DNA of 64,000 bases from Rhodanobacter sp. PCA2 (GTDB taxonomy: Bacteria > Pseudomonadota > Gammaproteobacteria > Xanthomonadales > Rhodanobacteraceae). The translations under genes and the position numbers were made by a program. The notes under the pieces are model-generated. The model was given only the letters and a program-made list of their open reading frames with translations, was not told the DNA's origin and searched no databases. The stretch is from assembly GCF_013620825.1 (NCBI RefSeq), contig NZ_NJIC01000001.1:124001-188000 (forward strand), in the 5' to 3' direction. This document shows, in pieces, positions 18,038 through 27,314 of this stretch (the first letter of the stretch is position 1; the number at the start of each line of letters is the position of its first letter).

Positions 18038-19171
18038 TCAGTGCAGGGACTGTGCCGGTGCGGCCAGCCGGCCGTGCTCGTCCATCACGATGCCGCCCGG
18101 CGCCTGCAGCTCGCGGGCGCTGCCATAGCGGGTGGAAAGCGCCTCCAGCATCGGCCCCAGCGCGCGCGGCTGCAGCGGGTAGGCATGGGCCAGCACCTGC
18201 GGGCGGCTGGCCTCGCCGGGCTGGGCCACGGTCACCGCGACCACGCCCAGGCCGGGCGCCTCGTGGGCGTAGAGCTGCGGCGCGCCGTGGCGGGCCTCGG
18301 CGGCGGCCACGGGCTCCAGCAGCCAGCCGGCGCCGCCTTCGTCCTCCGGCGCGGCCTGCAGGCGCAGCGGCAGCGCGTGGGCGTCGAGCAGGGCGGCGTA
18401 CTGGCGCAGTTCGAACACGATGCCGGCGAAGCCGTGGGCGCGTTCCGCCGCGTCGCCCTGCTGCGCGGCCAGCCATGCGGCGGGCGACTGCGCCAGCACG
18501 CGGCCCTCCGCGTAGCGCAGCGCGAGGCCGCGCGCGCTGAGCACGGCTTCCTCGCGGTACGGGGTGAGCAGGGCCGCTTCCAGCAGGCTCCACAGCGGCG
18601 CGAGGCTGACGTGCTCGTACTGCACGCAGGTGAGCGCCATCAGGTCGTTGCGGCTGAGGTAGCGCGCATGTTCCAGCTGCACGCCCAGCGTGCGCATCAG
18701 CCAGTCGGCGGTGTGCGCGCCGGCCTCGCCGCGGCCGACCAGCTGCACCTCGACCTGCTCCGCCAGTTCCGCGGCCAGCGCTTCCGGCGCCAGCAGCGAC
18801 AGCGGCAGCAGGCGCATCGGGCCGTCGGCGAACTGCGGCGAGGGCTCCAGCGGCTGCGCCGGCATGCGGTCCTCGTGGCTGCCGAACGCCACCACGTGCT
18901 CAACGCTGGCGCGCGGCACGCGGCGGCCCAGCTCGTCCAGCGTGGCCCACACCGGAAAGCCGGGGCGCAGCAGTTCCACCGGATCGAACAGCGCGCCCGC
19001 CAGCAGCAGCCGCGCCTGCGCCACCTGCGGCAGCAGCGCGTGCAGGTCGGCGGCGACCAGGCCGGCCAGCGCCTCCGCCTCGTCGCGGCTCAGGGTGGTG
19101 CGCATCGTCGTACCGGGTACCGGTTCCAGCGCGAGCACGATGGGCAGCGCGATCAGCGTAGAGGCTTCCAC
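18038..19171 (-). CDS. conserved-looking protein of unknown function
   Basis: I do not recognise this 377-residue protein. It has high-G+C third positions throughout and no signal peptide, apart from a hydrophobic stretch in the first 20 residues if the GTG start at 19171 is used. An ATG at 19105 (MRTTLSRDEAEALAG) would remove that stretch and may be the true start. The composition is rich in Leu, Ala and Glu with acidic helical segments. It lies upstream of the PAS-GGDEF-EAL gene on the same strand with a 153-base gap and is divergent from the thiolase gene. No metal-binding, nucleotide-binding or catalytic motif is apparent. Confidence 0.65.
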   Translation of the reverse strand: MEASTLIALPIVLALEPVPGTTMRTTLSRDEAEALAGLVAADLHALLPQVAQARLLLAGALFDPVELLRPGFPVWATLDELGRRVPRASVEHVVAFGSHEDRMPAQPLEPSPQFADGPMRLLPLSLLAPEALAAELAEQVEVQLVGRGEAGAHTADWLMRTLGVQLEHARYLSRNDLMALTCVQYEHVSLAPLWSLLEAALLTPYREEAVLSARGLALRYAEGRVLAQSPAAWLAAQQGDAAERAHGFAGIVFELRQYAALLDAHALPLRLQAAPEDEGGAGWLLEPVAAAEARHGAPQLYAHEAPGLGVVAVTVAQPGEASRPQVLAHAYPLQPRALGPMLEALSTRYGSARELQAPGGIVMDEHGRLAAPAQSLH

Positions 19172-19348
19172 GACGGGGCGTTCCGGGCGGCGAAAACGGT
19201 CATTCTAGCAAGTGCGCCGCACCGCCCCGGCGCCGCTGCGTCGCCGTTTCCGTGAATGGAAGTCGCGTGCCGCGGCCGGCTGCGCTTTCGCCCCGTGGCA
19301 GGGCGGGTTAGCCTTGCGGGCAGGGCTCGGTACTGGATCTTCCCGGAC

Positions 19349-20632
19349 ATGGATCAGATGCAACGGCGCGTGGGCGTGATCGGCGGTGTGCGGATCCCGT
19401 TCTGTCGCAACAACACGGCCTATGCCGACGTGGGCAATTTCGGCATGTCGGTGAAGGTGCTGGGCGCCCTGGTGGAGCGCTACGGGCTGCACGGCGTGGA
19501 GCTGGGCGAGGTGGCGCTGGGCGCGGTGATCCGGCATTCCTCGGACTGGAACCTCGCGCGCGAGGCGCTGCTGTCCTCCGGCCTCGCCCCCACCACGCCC
19601 GGCATCACCACCGCGCGCGCCTGCGGCACCTCGCTGGACAACGCGATCATCGTGGCGAACAAGATCGCGGTGGGCCAGATCGACGCCGGCATCGCCGCCG
19701 GCTCCGACACCACCAGCGACGTGCCCATCGTCTACGGCACCCGCCTGCGCAAGCGCCTGCTGGCGATCAACCGCGCCAGGACCGTGCAGGACAAGCTGAA
19801 GATCGCGCTGCACCGCTTCTCGCCGAAGGAGCTCAAGCCCTCCTTTCCCGGCGTGGCCGAGCCGCGCACCGGCAAGTCGATGGGCGACCACTGCGAGCAG
19901 ATGGCGAAACAGTGGAAGGTCACCCGCGAGGCGCAGGACCGGCTCGCGCTGGACAGCCACCGCAAGCTCGCCGCCACCTACGACGCGGGGTTCTTCACCG
20001 ACCTGGTCGTGCCGTTCCGCGGCCTGTCGCGCGACGGCTTCCTGCGTCCCGACACCACGCTGGAGAAACTCGCCGCGCTGAAGCCCGCGTTCGACAAGAC
20101 CTCGGGCCAGGGCACGCTCACCGCGGGCAATTCCACCGGCCTCTCCGACGGCGCCGCCGCCGCGCTGCTGGCCAGCGAAAGCTGGGCCGCGCAACGCGGC
20201 CTCGCCGTGCAGGCATGGTTCCGCGACGCCGAGGTGGCCGCGGTGGATTTCGTGCACGGCGAAGGCCTGCTGATGGCGCCCACCGTGGCGGTGCCGCGCC
20301 TGCTCAGGCGCAACGGCCTCACCCTGCAGGACTTCGACTACTACGAGATCCACGAGGCGTTCGCCGCCCAGGTGCTGTGCACGCTGCGCGCCTGGGAATC
20401 GGCGGACTACTGCCGCAACCGGCTGGGCCTGGATGCGCCGCTGGGCGCGATCGATCCGGCCAGGCTCAACGTGCACGGCTCCAGCCTCGCCACCGGCCAC
20501 CCGTTCGCGGCCACCGGCGCGCGCATCATCGCCACCCTGGCGAAGATGCTGGAGCAGAAGGGCTCGGGCCGGGGCCTGATCTCGATCTGCACCGCCGGCG
20601 GCATGGGCGTGGCGGCCATCCTCGAACGCTGA
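19349..20632 (+). CDS. acetyl-CoA acyltransferase (FadI-like thiolase)
   Basis: A 427-residue thiolase that cleaves 3-ketoacyl-CoA with CoA in fatty-acid beta-oxidation, or runs the reverse condensation. The nucleophilic cysteine is C92 in ARACGTSLD. The other conserved elements are EIHEAFAAQ, the GHPFAATG histidine near residue 384 and the acid/base cysteine of CTAGGMG near 414. The length and the internal region around residues 130-170 resemble the FadI type rather than the shorter biosynthetic type. It is not next to a fadJ-like partner here, so it may serve alone or with a distant hydratase/dehydrogenase. Confidence 0.9.
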   Translation: MDQMQRRVGVIGGVRIPFCRNNTAYADVGNFGMSVKVLGALVERYGLHGVELGEVALGAVIRHSSDWNLAREALLSSGLAPTTPGITTARACGTSLDNAIIVANKIAVGQIDAGIAAGSDTTSDVPIVYGTRLRKRLLAINRARTVQDKLKIALHRFSPKELKPSFPGVAEPRTGKSMGDHCEQMAKQWKVTREAQDRLALDSHRKLAATYDAGFFTDLVVPFRGLSRDGFLRPDTTLEKLAALKPAFDKTSGQGTLTAGNSTGLSDGAAAALLASESWAAQRGLAVQAWFRDAEVAAVDFVHGEGLLMAPTVAVPRLLRRNGLTLQDFDYYEIHEAFAAQVLCTLRAWESADYCRNRLGLDAPLGAIDPARLNVHGSSLATGHPFAATGARIIATLAKMLEQKGSGRGLISICTAGGMGVAAILER

Positions 20633-20699
20633 CGGTCGCGCGGTCCCGGGGCCGGCGGCTTCAGCCGCGATTCGCCCGCGTTCGGGCATAAAGGGCGCC

Positions 20700-21269
20700 A
20701 TGTTCCGTCTGCGCACCACCACCGCCCTCAGCCTCGTCGCGCTGGCCGCAGGCGTCGCCGGCACGTACTGGCTCAGCGGCCTCAACACCGGCTGGGCCGG
20801 CCCCAGCGAGCGCGTGGCGGGCTTCGCGCCCGCGGCGCCCCGGGTTGCCGTGAGGGCGCCCGTGCGCGAGCCGGTCCGCGCGCGGCCCCGGCCGGTGGCG
20901 CATCGGGCGCCCCGCGTGGCGGCGGCGCCACGGGTCGAACTGCCGCCCGTCGTGGCTGCTGCGCAGGCCACGGAAACCCCGCCGCCCGAGCTGGTGCCGG
21001 TGTCCATGCCGGACGCACCGGTGTCGTGGTCGCGGATGGAAGGCCACCTGAGCGGCCGCGTGCTGCTGCATCTCGCCATCGACGGCAGCGGCCACGTCGC
21101 CGATGCGGCGGTGGCCGAGTCCAGCGGCGACGCCGTGCTCGACGCGCATGCGCTGACCACCGTGCGCGGCTGGCGCTTCGCCGTGCCGGCCGACCATCCG
21201 GACGGCTTCAGCGGCGACCTGCCGATGCGCTTCACCAGCGGCGACGGCCAGGTGGCGCAGGCGCTGTAA
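20700..21269 (+). CDS. TonB C-terminal domain protein
   Basis: A 189-residue protein with the plan of an energy-transducing TonB-family protein: one N-terminal membrane helix (residues 8-26), a Pro/Arg/Ala-rich spacer (about 35-100), then a TonB_C-type fold starting at SGRVLLHLAIDGSGHVADAAV and ending in the VRGWRFAVP segment. It should span the periplasm from the inner membrane. No ExbB/ExbD genes are adjacent, so it may use shared ones. The spacer is Arg-rich rather than the usual Lys/Glu-Pro, a modest oddity. Confidence 0.8.
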   Translation: MFRLRTTTALSLVALAAGVAGTYWLSGLNTGWAGPSERVAGFAPAAPRVAVRAPVREPVRARPRPVAHRAPRVAAAPRVELPPVVAAAQATETPPPELVPVSMPDAPVSWSRMEGHLSGRVLLHLAIDGSGHVADAAVAESSGDAVLDAHALTTVRGWRFAVPADHPDGFSGDLPMRFTSGDGQVAQAL

Positions 21270-21310
21270 CGCCCGCAGCGTTCATTCGGCCCTGGGTGCG
21301 CGTTCTGCGG

Positions 21311-21535
21311 TCAGGCGCGAACGGGCCGGGAACCGGCCGTGCGCAGGCAGCGGTCGTAGGCTACGTTGCCCAGGCCGATCCCGGTGCTGTCGATCGCGTA
21401 CGCCGGCGACATGCTGGCCTGCACCCGACAGTTGCGTTCGACATGCTGGCGCTCGGTGGCGCGATCCAGGGGCAAACCGGCGCAGCCGGCCAGCGCCCCG
21501 GCGACGCAGGCCGCGGCGATGATGCGGATGTTCAT
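21311..21535 (-). CDS. small predicted lipoprotein
   Basis: A 74-residue protein with a lipoprotein signal peptide, MNIRIIAAACVAGALAGCAG, lipobox LAGC with the modified cysteine at 18. The mature part contains two further cysteines (NCRVQ, YDRCL), probably forming a disulphide, and has no known domain that I recognise. AAGGAA lies five bases before the ATG. It is 93 bases downstream of the VNG-repeat exported protein on the same strand, so the two may be cotranscribed envelope genes. Confidence 0.75.
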   Translation of the reverse strand: MNIRIIAAACVAGALAGCAGLPLDRATERQHVERNCRVQASMSPAYAIDSTGIGLGNVAYDRCLRTAGSRPVRA

Positions 21536-21628
21536 GGCGGTTCCTTGCGGGCCATCCGCCTGGATGGCCCGTGGCGGTCAGGCGGCGCGCGACGCTCGCG
21601 CGGTCCCCGCAGGTGAAAGAGCCGGGTC

Positions 21629-22279
21629 CTACGGCGTGGCGCCGCTGAACTTCTCCACCGTGGCGCCCTGCACCGGGCCGATCTGCGCGCTGTCGCTGAC
21701 CTTCAGCACCACCGGCCGGCGGAATTCCAGCGTGCCCTGCACCGTGGCCTGCGGGCCGATCACCACCACCGGCTTGCGCTCGCTGCCCCAGCGGAACCAG
21801 CCGTTGTTCGGCTTCTCGACCAGGATGCCGCCCTCGACGTGCGAGCCGGCGCCGACCGTGATGTCGCCGGACACGGTCTCCAGCCCGCCGGCCACGTGGG
21901 CGGCGTCCAGCGTGATCGCGCCGTTGACGTTGGAGAGGTGGCCGTCCACCTGGGCGCCCCGGGCGAGGCTGATCGCGCCGTTGACCGCCTCGACCTGGCC
22001 GGTCACCTGGCTGCCGGCGGCAAGCCGGATCGCGCCGTTGACGGTGCCCAGCTTGCCGGCGTGGGCCTGGGCGCCCAGGTCCACCGAGCCGTTGACGGTG
22101 CTGGCCTTCTGCACCACGGCGCGTTCGCCCACGTGCACGCTGCCGTTCACCGAACTGACGTCGCCGGCGTGCTGGCCGGCGTCCACATGGACGCTGCCGT
22201 TGACCTTGTCGATGTCGTTGTCCGCGGCGACGGCCGCCAGCGGCAGGAGGAGGGCGAGGGAAAGCAGGATGCGGCGCAT
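21629..22279 (-). CDS. exported VNGS/VNGA repeat protein (beta-helix-like)
   Basis: A 216-residue protein with a signal peptide ending PLAAVAAD. The mature part is a run of seven imperfect repeats of about 19 residues, each centred on VNGS or VNGA followed by two hydrophobic residues: VNGSVHV, VNGSVHVG, VNGSVDLG, VNGAIRLA, VNGAISLA, VNGAITLD and VSGDITVG. This periodicity is typical of short right-handed or bactofilin/DUF4097-like beta-solenoids. The C-terminal third breaks the pattern (FRWGSERKPVVVIG). It likely works in the periplasm or outer envelope; its function is unknown. Confidence 0.8.
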   Translation of the reverse strand: MRRILLSLALLLPLAAVAADNDIDKVNGSVHVDAGQHAGDVSSVNGSVHVGERAVVQKASTVNGSVDLGAQAHAGKLGTVNGAIRLAAGSQVTGQVEAVNGAISLARGAQVDGHLSNVNGAITLDAAHVAGGLETVSGDITVGAGSHVEGGILVEKPNNGWFRWGSERKPVVVIGPQATVQGTLEFRRPVVLKVSDSAQIGPVQGATVEKFSGATP

Positions 22280-22421
22280 GGGTGTGGACTCCGTTCGGGA
22301 ATGACTGGACTGGGATGCACGGTCGCCGCAAAAGGTTGGCGTGACCTTCGGCAGGGGCGCATTTGACGCTGGCCGGGTCGGGCTGCACCATCCCTCATTT
22401 CCTCCCCCGAGACACCCCGTC

Positions 22422-23165
22422 ATGCACAAGCTCGTCCTGATCCGCCACGGCCAGTCGCAATGGAACCTCGACAACCGCTTCAGCGGCTGGGCCGACGTGG
22501 ATCTCACCGCGCTGGGCGCCCGGGAGGCGCGCGAGGCGGGCGAACTGCTGAAGCGCGAGGGCTACGCGTTCGACGTGGCGCACACCTCGGTGCTGAAGCG
22601 CGCGGTGCACACGCTGTGGGGCGTGCTCGACGCGATGGAGATGTCGTGGCTGCCGGTGCATACCGACTGGCGCCTCAACGAGCGCCACTACGGCGCGCTC
22701 ACCGGCCTCAACAAGGCCGAGACCGCGGCGAAGTACGGCGACGCGCAGGTGAAGATCTGGCGCCGCAGCTACGACATCCCGCCGCCGCCGCTGGAACGCG
22801 CCGAGAACGAGGCGGTGCACGACCCGCGCTACGCCGCGCTGGCGCCCGCGCAGATCCCCGACACCGAATGCCTCAAGGACACCGTGGCCCGCGTGCTGCC
22901 GTACTGGCACGAGGTGCTGGCGCCGGCGATCAAGGCCGGCCGGCGCGTGGTGGTGGCCGCCCACGGCAACTCGCTGCGCGCGCTGGTGAAGTACCTGGAC
23001 GGCATCTCCGACGCCGACATCGTGGAGATGAACATCCCCAACGGCATCCCGCTGGTGTACGAGTTCGACGCGGACCTCAAGCCGCTCAAGCGCTACTACC
23101 TGGGCGACGCCGCGGCGATCGAGGCCAAGATGGCCGCGGTGGCGAACCAGGGCAAGGCGAAGTAG
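22422..23165 (+). CDS. gpmA: 2,3-bisphosphoglycerate-dependent phosphoglycerate mutase
   Basis: A 247-residue cytosolic glycolytic enzyme interconverting 3- and 2-phosphoglycerate through a phosphohistidine. The catalytic H9 is in [10 protein letters not shown], the glutamate is in [16 protein letters not shown], and the second histidine is in [15 protein letters not shown]. The C-terminal tail is present at full length, as needed for mutase rather than phosphatase activity. It stands alone, divergent from the VNG-repeat gene with a 142-base gap. Confidence 0.95.
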   Translation: MHKLVLIRHGQSQWNLDNRFSGWADVDLTALGAREAREAGELLKREGYAFDVAHTSVLKRAVHTLWGVLDAMEMSWLPVHTDWRLNERHYGALTGLNKAETAAKYGDAQVKIWRRSYDIPPPPLERAENEAVHDPRYAALAPAQIPDTECLKDTVARVLPYWHEVLAPAIKAGRRVVVAAHGNSLRALVKYLDGISDADIVEMNIPNGIPLVYEFDADLKPLKRYYLGDAAAIEAKMAAVANQGKAK

Positions 23166-23492
23166 TCATCCCGACCCCCGCGGCAGGATTCGCACCTGCC
23201 TGCGCCCGTGGATCGACTGCCGCCGGCATTCGCGTCGCCCGTGGCCGGCTGCCGCGATGCCGTGCCGGCGGACGGCGGCATGCAGTCGTCCTTCCGCCGT
23301 GCCGCGGATCGACACGCGTCCGGACGGCCATACCGCGCCGCGTTCCGCCATGGCGGATGCGGGACGGGCCATTTCGGGTCGTTGCTTTCGCGACCACCGG
23401 AAGTTCGTGCATCCGGCGCATGCGAACCTTCACGCTTCTATCGCACGCCTGCTTATACACAAGCGCCAAGGGACGGGAGGAGATGCGTCGAC
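23166..23492. other. intergenic region before the TrmB/LuxR-type regulator
   Basis: A gap of 327 bases between gpmA and the regulator. I find no convincing gene. It holds the candidate promoter at 23429-23458 and, at the left, a T-arm-like palindrome (about 23180-23200 on the minus strand) that lacks the rest of a tRNA. Confidence 0.5.
23429..23458 (+). promoter_or_regulatory. candidate sigma-70 promoter of the regulator gene
   Basis: TTCACG (23429-23434, four of six matches to the -35 consensus) and TTATAC (23453-23458, close to the -10 consensus) are 18 bases apart. They lie 34 bases before the likely TTG start, downstream of a G+C-rich stretch. Read by eye only. Confidence 0.4.
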
Positions 23493-24503
23493 TTGCAATA
23501 CCAGGCCAACCGCGCCGAGACGGATGCCTTGCGTGCGCTCGATATGCGGGCGGACGAGTTGAGGATTTATGAAGGCCTGCTCGAACATCCCGGATCGACC
23601 GCGCTGGATGTCGTCGTCGCGAGCGACCTTTCGGCAGGCCATGTGCGCCGCCTGCTGGCCGACCTCGAAACCAAGGGGCTCCTTACGCGATCCCCCGAGC
23701 GCGTGGCCAGATACCACGCAGTGGCGCCGGAACTGGCCTTGGGCGCGTTGGTCGCCCTGCGCCAGAGCGGGTTGCAGGCGGCCCTGGGCCTGGCCGACCG
23801 CCTGGCCAAGATCAAGCCGCTGGGCAACCACAACCATGGCGGCGAGCTGAGCGTCGAACTGATTACCGGACGCGACGCCCTGACGCGCGTCATCGGCCAG
23901 TTCTACGAGAACGCGAAACACGAAATCCTGGAGTTCGACCGCCCGCCCTACGTGAACTCGTTCGAGTCGCACACCACGATGCACAAGCCCATGCGGAGCC
24001 GCAACGTGGTTTGCCGCACGATATGCGACACCACGAAACTGGACTGGCCCGGCGGCGAGCAGAACATCCAGGATTGCCTTGCCACCGGCGAGGAACAGCG
24101 CCTGTACGAAGGCGTGCCGATCAAGGCCGCGATCATCGACCGGCGCATGGCCCTGGTGCCGCTGCACCTCAAGACGGCCAACGACTCGGGCCTGTTGCTG
24201 CGCCCGTCGCTGTTGCTCGACACGCTGTGCGCGCATTTCGACATGTTGTGGCAGCATGCGGCGCCGGTGAGCGCGGATGGGCTGGCCGACGGCAGCGACG
24301 GCCGCTCGGAATCCGCCGAACTGGAACAGCTGATCGCACTGCTCGCGAACGGACTCAAGGACAAGGCCATCGCGAGTCGCCTGAAAATATCCGCACGGAC
24401 TTACGAACGGCGGATTTCATTGCTGCAGAAAAAGCTGAAGGCAAATACCCGGTTTCAGGCCGGATGGAATGCGGCAATGCGCGCGTCGCGTCGGCAGAAA
24501 TAA
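23493..24503 (+). CDS. transcriptional regulator with TrmB-like and LuxR-type HTH
   Basis: A 336-residue regulator. The N-terminus (residues about 15-75: ADELRIYEGLLEHPGSTALD...VRRLLADLETKGLLTR) reads like a winged helix of the TrmB type. The last 65 residues (LIALLANGLKDKAIASRLK, then ARTYERRISLLQKKL) form a LuxR/GerE-type helix-turn-helix. The middle region, about 110-250, would be the sensing part. The start is a TTG at 23493 because GGGAGGAG ends ten bases before it; an in-frame ATG at 23544 has no ribosome site. It sits directly before a secreted S53 peptidase gene on the same strand, which it may control. Confidence 0.8.
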   Translation: MQYQANRAETDALRALDMRADELRIYEGLLEHPGSTALDVVVASDLSAGHVRRLLADLETKGLLTRSPERVARYHAVAPELALGALVALRQSGLQAALGLADRLAKIKPLGNHNHGGELSVELITGRDALTRVIGQFYENAKHEILEFDRPPYVNSFESHTTMHKPMRSRNVVCRTICDTTKLDWPGGEQNIQDCLATGEEQRLYEGVPIKAAIIDRRMALVPLHLKTANDSGLLLRPSLLLDTLCAHFDMLWQHAAPVSADGLADGSDGRSESAELEQLIALLANGLKDKAIASRLKISARTYERRISLLQKKLKANTRFQAGWNAAMRASRRQK

Positions 24504-24739
24504 TCCGTCGTTGGTTATTGCGGCGGTAATTCGCAATATCGTGCGATGAATGGCTCAACTCCGACATGGCGTATATCCGTCGCGTAATGGCCGTGATAAG
24601 CCATGGCCGATTTGCGCCAATTCTTTCTGTTATTTCTTTTCGTACCCATCCTTGGCGAGGGGCCGTTTCGCAGCGCCATCGATCGGCAATCAGGGGGATC
24701 ACTTTGCTGTTCCAACACCATTGCATGGGGAGAACGCAG

Positions 24740-27082
24740 ATGAAGATCCGAAACGCTTTGAGCGGCGCTGCGATGACGACGGCTTTCGCAGCGTTGCCAT
24801 CGCTCGCCCTGGCCGCCGGGGCCAATGCCGCGCTCGTGGGCATCAACACGGCGGAAGCGCCGCGCGTCACGCAGGTCGTGAACAACAACGTCGTCAGCAT
24901 GCTGGCCAGGACCCACCTGGCGCGGCTGGCGCAGACCAGGCTGGTCGGCGCGGTGGCCGATTCGATGCCGATGCCGCACATGCAGCTGATCCTCAAGCCC
25001 AGCGCCCAGCGCACCCAGGCATTGGAGTCGCTGATCGCCGCGCAGCACGATCCGTCGTCCGGCAAGTACCACCAGTGGATCACGCCCCAGGAATACGGCA
25101 CGAATTTCGGCGTGAAGGATGCCGACATCCAGGCGGTCTCGGCATGGCTCGCCGCGCAGGGATTCAAGGTCAACTCGATCTACCCGAACAAGACGCAGAT
25201 CGATTTCAGCGGTACTGCCGGCACCGTGCGCCGCGCCTTCCGCACGCAGATGAACCGCTACGACGTCAGCGCGCCGAACAGCAAGAGCAGTGACGTCCAC
25301 GTGGCCAACGACCGCGACATCAGCATTCCCGCTGCCCTGGCGGGCGTAGTCACCGGCGTTGCGGGGCTCAACGACTTCCATCCCAAGCCGCTGGTGAAGC
25401 AGACCAAGCAGGCGCAATACAACCGCAGCTCGCACATGTTCCAGCTGCCCAAGCCGGCGGCGGACGACGCCAAGGCGCAGGCCGATGCGTCGATGCGCCT
25501 GGCCATCACCGGCAGCAGCGGCGTGCGCGGCCTGGTTCCCGACGACATGCAGACGATCTACAACACCGCGCCGCTGTACAAGACCGGGCTCACCGGTACG
25601 GGGACGACGATCGCGGTGGTGGAAGACGTGGGCATGCTGCCCTCCGACTGGGACAATTTCGTCAGCCAGTTCGGCCTGGGCCACTACGGCGGCACCTTCA
25701 GGCAGTTCGAGCCGCAGCCGGCGTCGGGCCCGACCAATTGCACCGATCCGGGCGGCGAGTCGGCGGCCAGCGAGAGCGTCGAGACCGTGCTCGATTCCGA
25801 GTACGCCACCGCGTTGGCGCCGGGCGCCAACGTCTGGGTCGCAATCTGTTCGGACAGCGCCACGGACAATTTCTTCGGCGGCGTCTATATCGCGTCCAGC
25901 AACCTGATCAACAATCCGGACCCGGCCGGGCGGCCCAACATCATCAGCGCGAGCTACGGTTACGGCGAGTTGTTTGTCGACGCGGCCTCGAAACGCGCCA
26001 TCGACATGATGTGGGCGCAGGCCGACGCGGAAGGCATTTCCGTGTTCGTGTCGTCCGGCGATTCCGGCTCCAACCCGAGCTTCAACGGCTCGATCATCGG
26101 CATAAGCGGCCCCGACGGGGCGGCCGTCGACGCCAATGCGTTCGCGTCCTCGGCCAACGACACCGCGGTGGGCGGCACGGATACCGCCGACGTGCTTGCC
26201 GGCACCACCAGCAAGTACTTCAACAGCACGCCCAACGCGCTGTACGGCAGCGCGAAGTCGTACGTGCCGGAGCTGACGTGGAACGAGTCGTGCGGCAACG
26301 CGTACGCCGCGAAGATGCTGTTCAACCAGGCCGCCTTGCAGGTATGCAAGAACCTGTTGCCGTTCGGGCCCACGTTCACGTCGGAAGGCGGCGGCGGCGG
26401 TCCATCCTCGTTCGACATGAAGCCCGCGTGGCAACGCATCGTTCGCGGCGCGGCGAAGGACCAGTCGCGCGACCTGCCGGACATCTCGCTGTTCGGCGGC
26501 TCGTTCGCCGGCTACACGTGGGCGGTCCTCTGCACCGGTTCCGCGCCATGCACGCCCGGCTTCACCTCGCCGGTGTCGCTGGTCGGCGGCACCTCGCTGT
26601 CGGCCCCGATGTTCGCCGGCATCCAGGCGGTGCTGGACCAGGGCCTGTCGCTGGCCGGCGGTTCGCTGAACCAGGGCAATGCGGCGCCCACGCTGTATCA
26701 GCTGGCCAGGGACGAGTACGGCGGCCCGACCGGCGCGGCACCCTCGTCGCTGAGCGCATGCAACTCCGACAACGGCACCAAGGGTACGGCCAACTGCGTG
26801 TTCCACAACATCACCGAGGGCGGCAATGCCGCGAACTGCGTGCAGCAGACGTCCGTCCTGGGAATGCCCATCGACGTTCCGCCCACGCCCAACTGCTATA
26901 TCTACGGCAGCGGCACGGCGTACTTCGGTTTCGTCACGGTGAATGTCGGACTGACCTCGCTCAGCAACACCTCGTATGTGCCGGCGTATCCGGCGCAGGC
27001 GGGCTGGAGCTTTGCCAACGGCCTGGGTACCGTCAATTCCGCGAACCTGCTGAAGGCGTGGAAGAAGTTCCAGGTGCTTTGA
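24740..27082 (+). CDS. secreted S53 (sedolisin/kumamolisin-type) serine-carboxyl peptidase
   Basis: A 780-residue exported pro-enzyme. It has a signal peptide (residues 1-25), an activation prodomain (about 40-215) and a catalytic domain. The S53 catalytic set is visible: E348 and D352 in ESVETVLDSEYAT, the oxyanion aspartate D441 in VSSGDSG, and the nucleophile S619 in GGTSLSAP. Such enzymes work outside the cell at acidic pH and degrade protein. The ATG has GGGGAGAA upstream; the open frame extends 58 codons earlier through an A+T-richer promoter region (24504-24739). Cysteines in the catalytic domain may form disulphides. The regulator upstream is the likely controller. Confidence 0.92.
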   Translation: MKIRNALSGAAMTTAFAALPSLALAAGANAALVGINTAEAPRVTQVVNNNVVSMLARTHLARLAQTRLVGAVADSMPMPHMQLILKPSAQRTQALESLIAAQHDPSSGKYHQWITPQEYGTNFGVKDADIQAVSAWLAAQGFKVNSIYPNKTQIDFSGTAGTVRRAFRTQMNRYDVSAPNSKSSDVHVANDRDISIPAALAGVVTGVAGLNDFHPKPLVKQTKQAQYNRSSHMFQLPKPAADDAKAQADASMRLAITGSSGVRGLVPDDMQTIYNTAPLYKTGLTGTGTTIAVVEDVGMLPSDWDNFVSQFGLGHYGGTFRQFEPQPASGPTNCTDPGGESAASESVETVLDSEYATALAPGANVWVAICSDSATDNFFGGVYIASSNLINNPDPAGRPNIISASYGYGELFVDAASKRAIDMMWAQADAEGISVFVSSGDSGSNPSFNGSIIGISGPDGAAVDANAFASSANDTAVGGTDTADVLAGTTSKYFNSTPNALYGSAKSYVPELTWNESCGNAYAAKMLFNQAALQVCKNLLPFGPTFTSEGGGGGPSSFDMKPAWQRIVRGAAKDQSRDLPDISLFGGSFAGYTWAVLCTGSAPCTPGFTSPVSLVGGTSLSAPMFAGIQAVLDQGLSLAGGSLNQGNAAPTLYQLARDEYGGPTGAAPSSLSACNSDNGTKGTANCVFHNITEGGNAANCVQQTSVLGMPIDVPPTPNCYIYGSGTAYFGFVTVNVGLTSLSNTSYVPAYPAQAGWSFANGLGTVNSANLLKAWKKFQVL

Positions 27083-27135
27083 TCGTGCGGAACAGCGGGA
27101 CGTTTTGCGCGATGGCGGTTGATTGACGATGCGTT

Positions 27136-27172
27136 CCCTCCTGGCGGTGTGCTGCCGTCGCCGCCAGGAGGG
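27136..27172 (+). terminator. hairpin after the S53 peptidase gene
   Basis: CCCTCCTGGCGG (27136-27147) and CCGCCAGGAGGG (27161-27172) are perfect 12-base arms with a 13-base loop, 53 bases past the stop codon. No U-run follows, so it may be a processing barrier or a Rho-assisted end. Confidence 0.5.
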
Positions 27173-27314
27173 GCGCCCTGTCTTGCCGGAACGCCCTTGC
27201 CGAAGTTCCCGTGGCGGTACATCGCGCAGGCGGCGCCCGCTGCCGGGTCGCCGCCTCGCCGGCGAACGGCATCCCGACTAAGCTGGGCGCCCGTCCATCA
27301 TCGCGGTGTCGCCC

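Noticed and set aside
23096-23372. Short minus-strand frames after gpmA, one with a tRNA T-arm-like word
   Set aside because: Codon use is irregular and a complete cloverleaf cannot be drawn; no acceptor 5' half is found.
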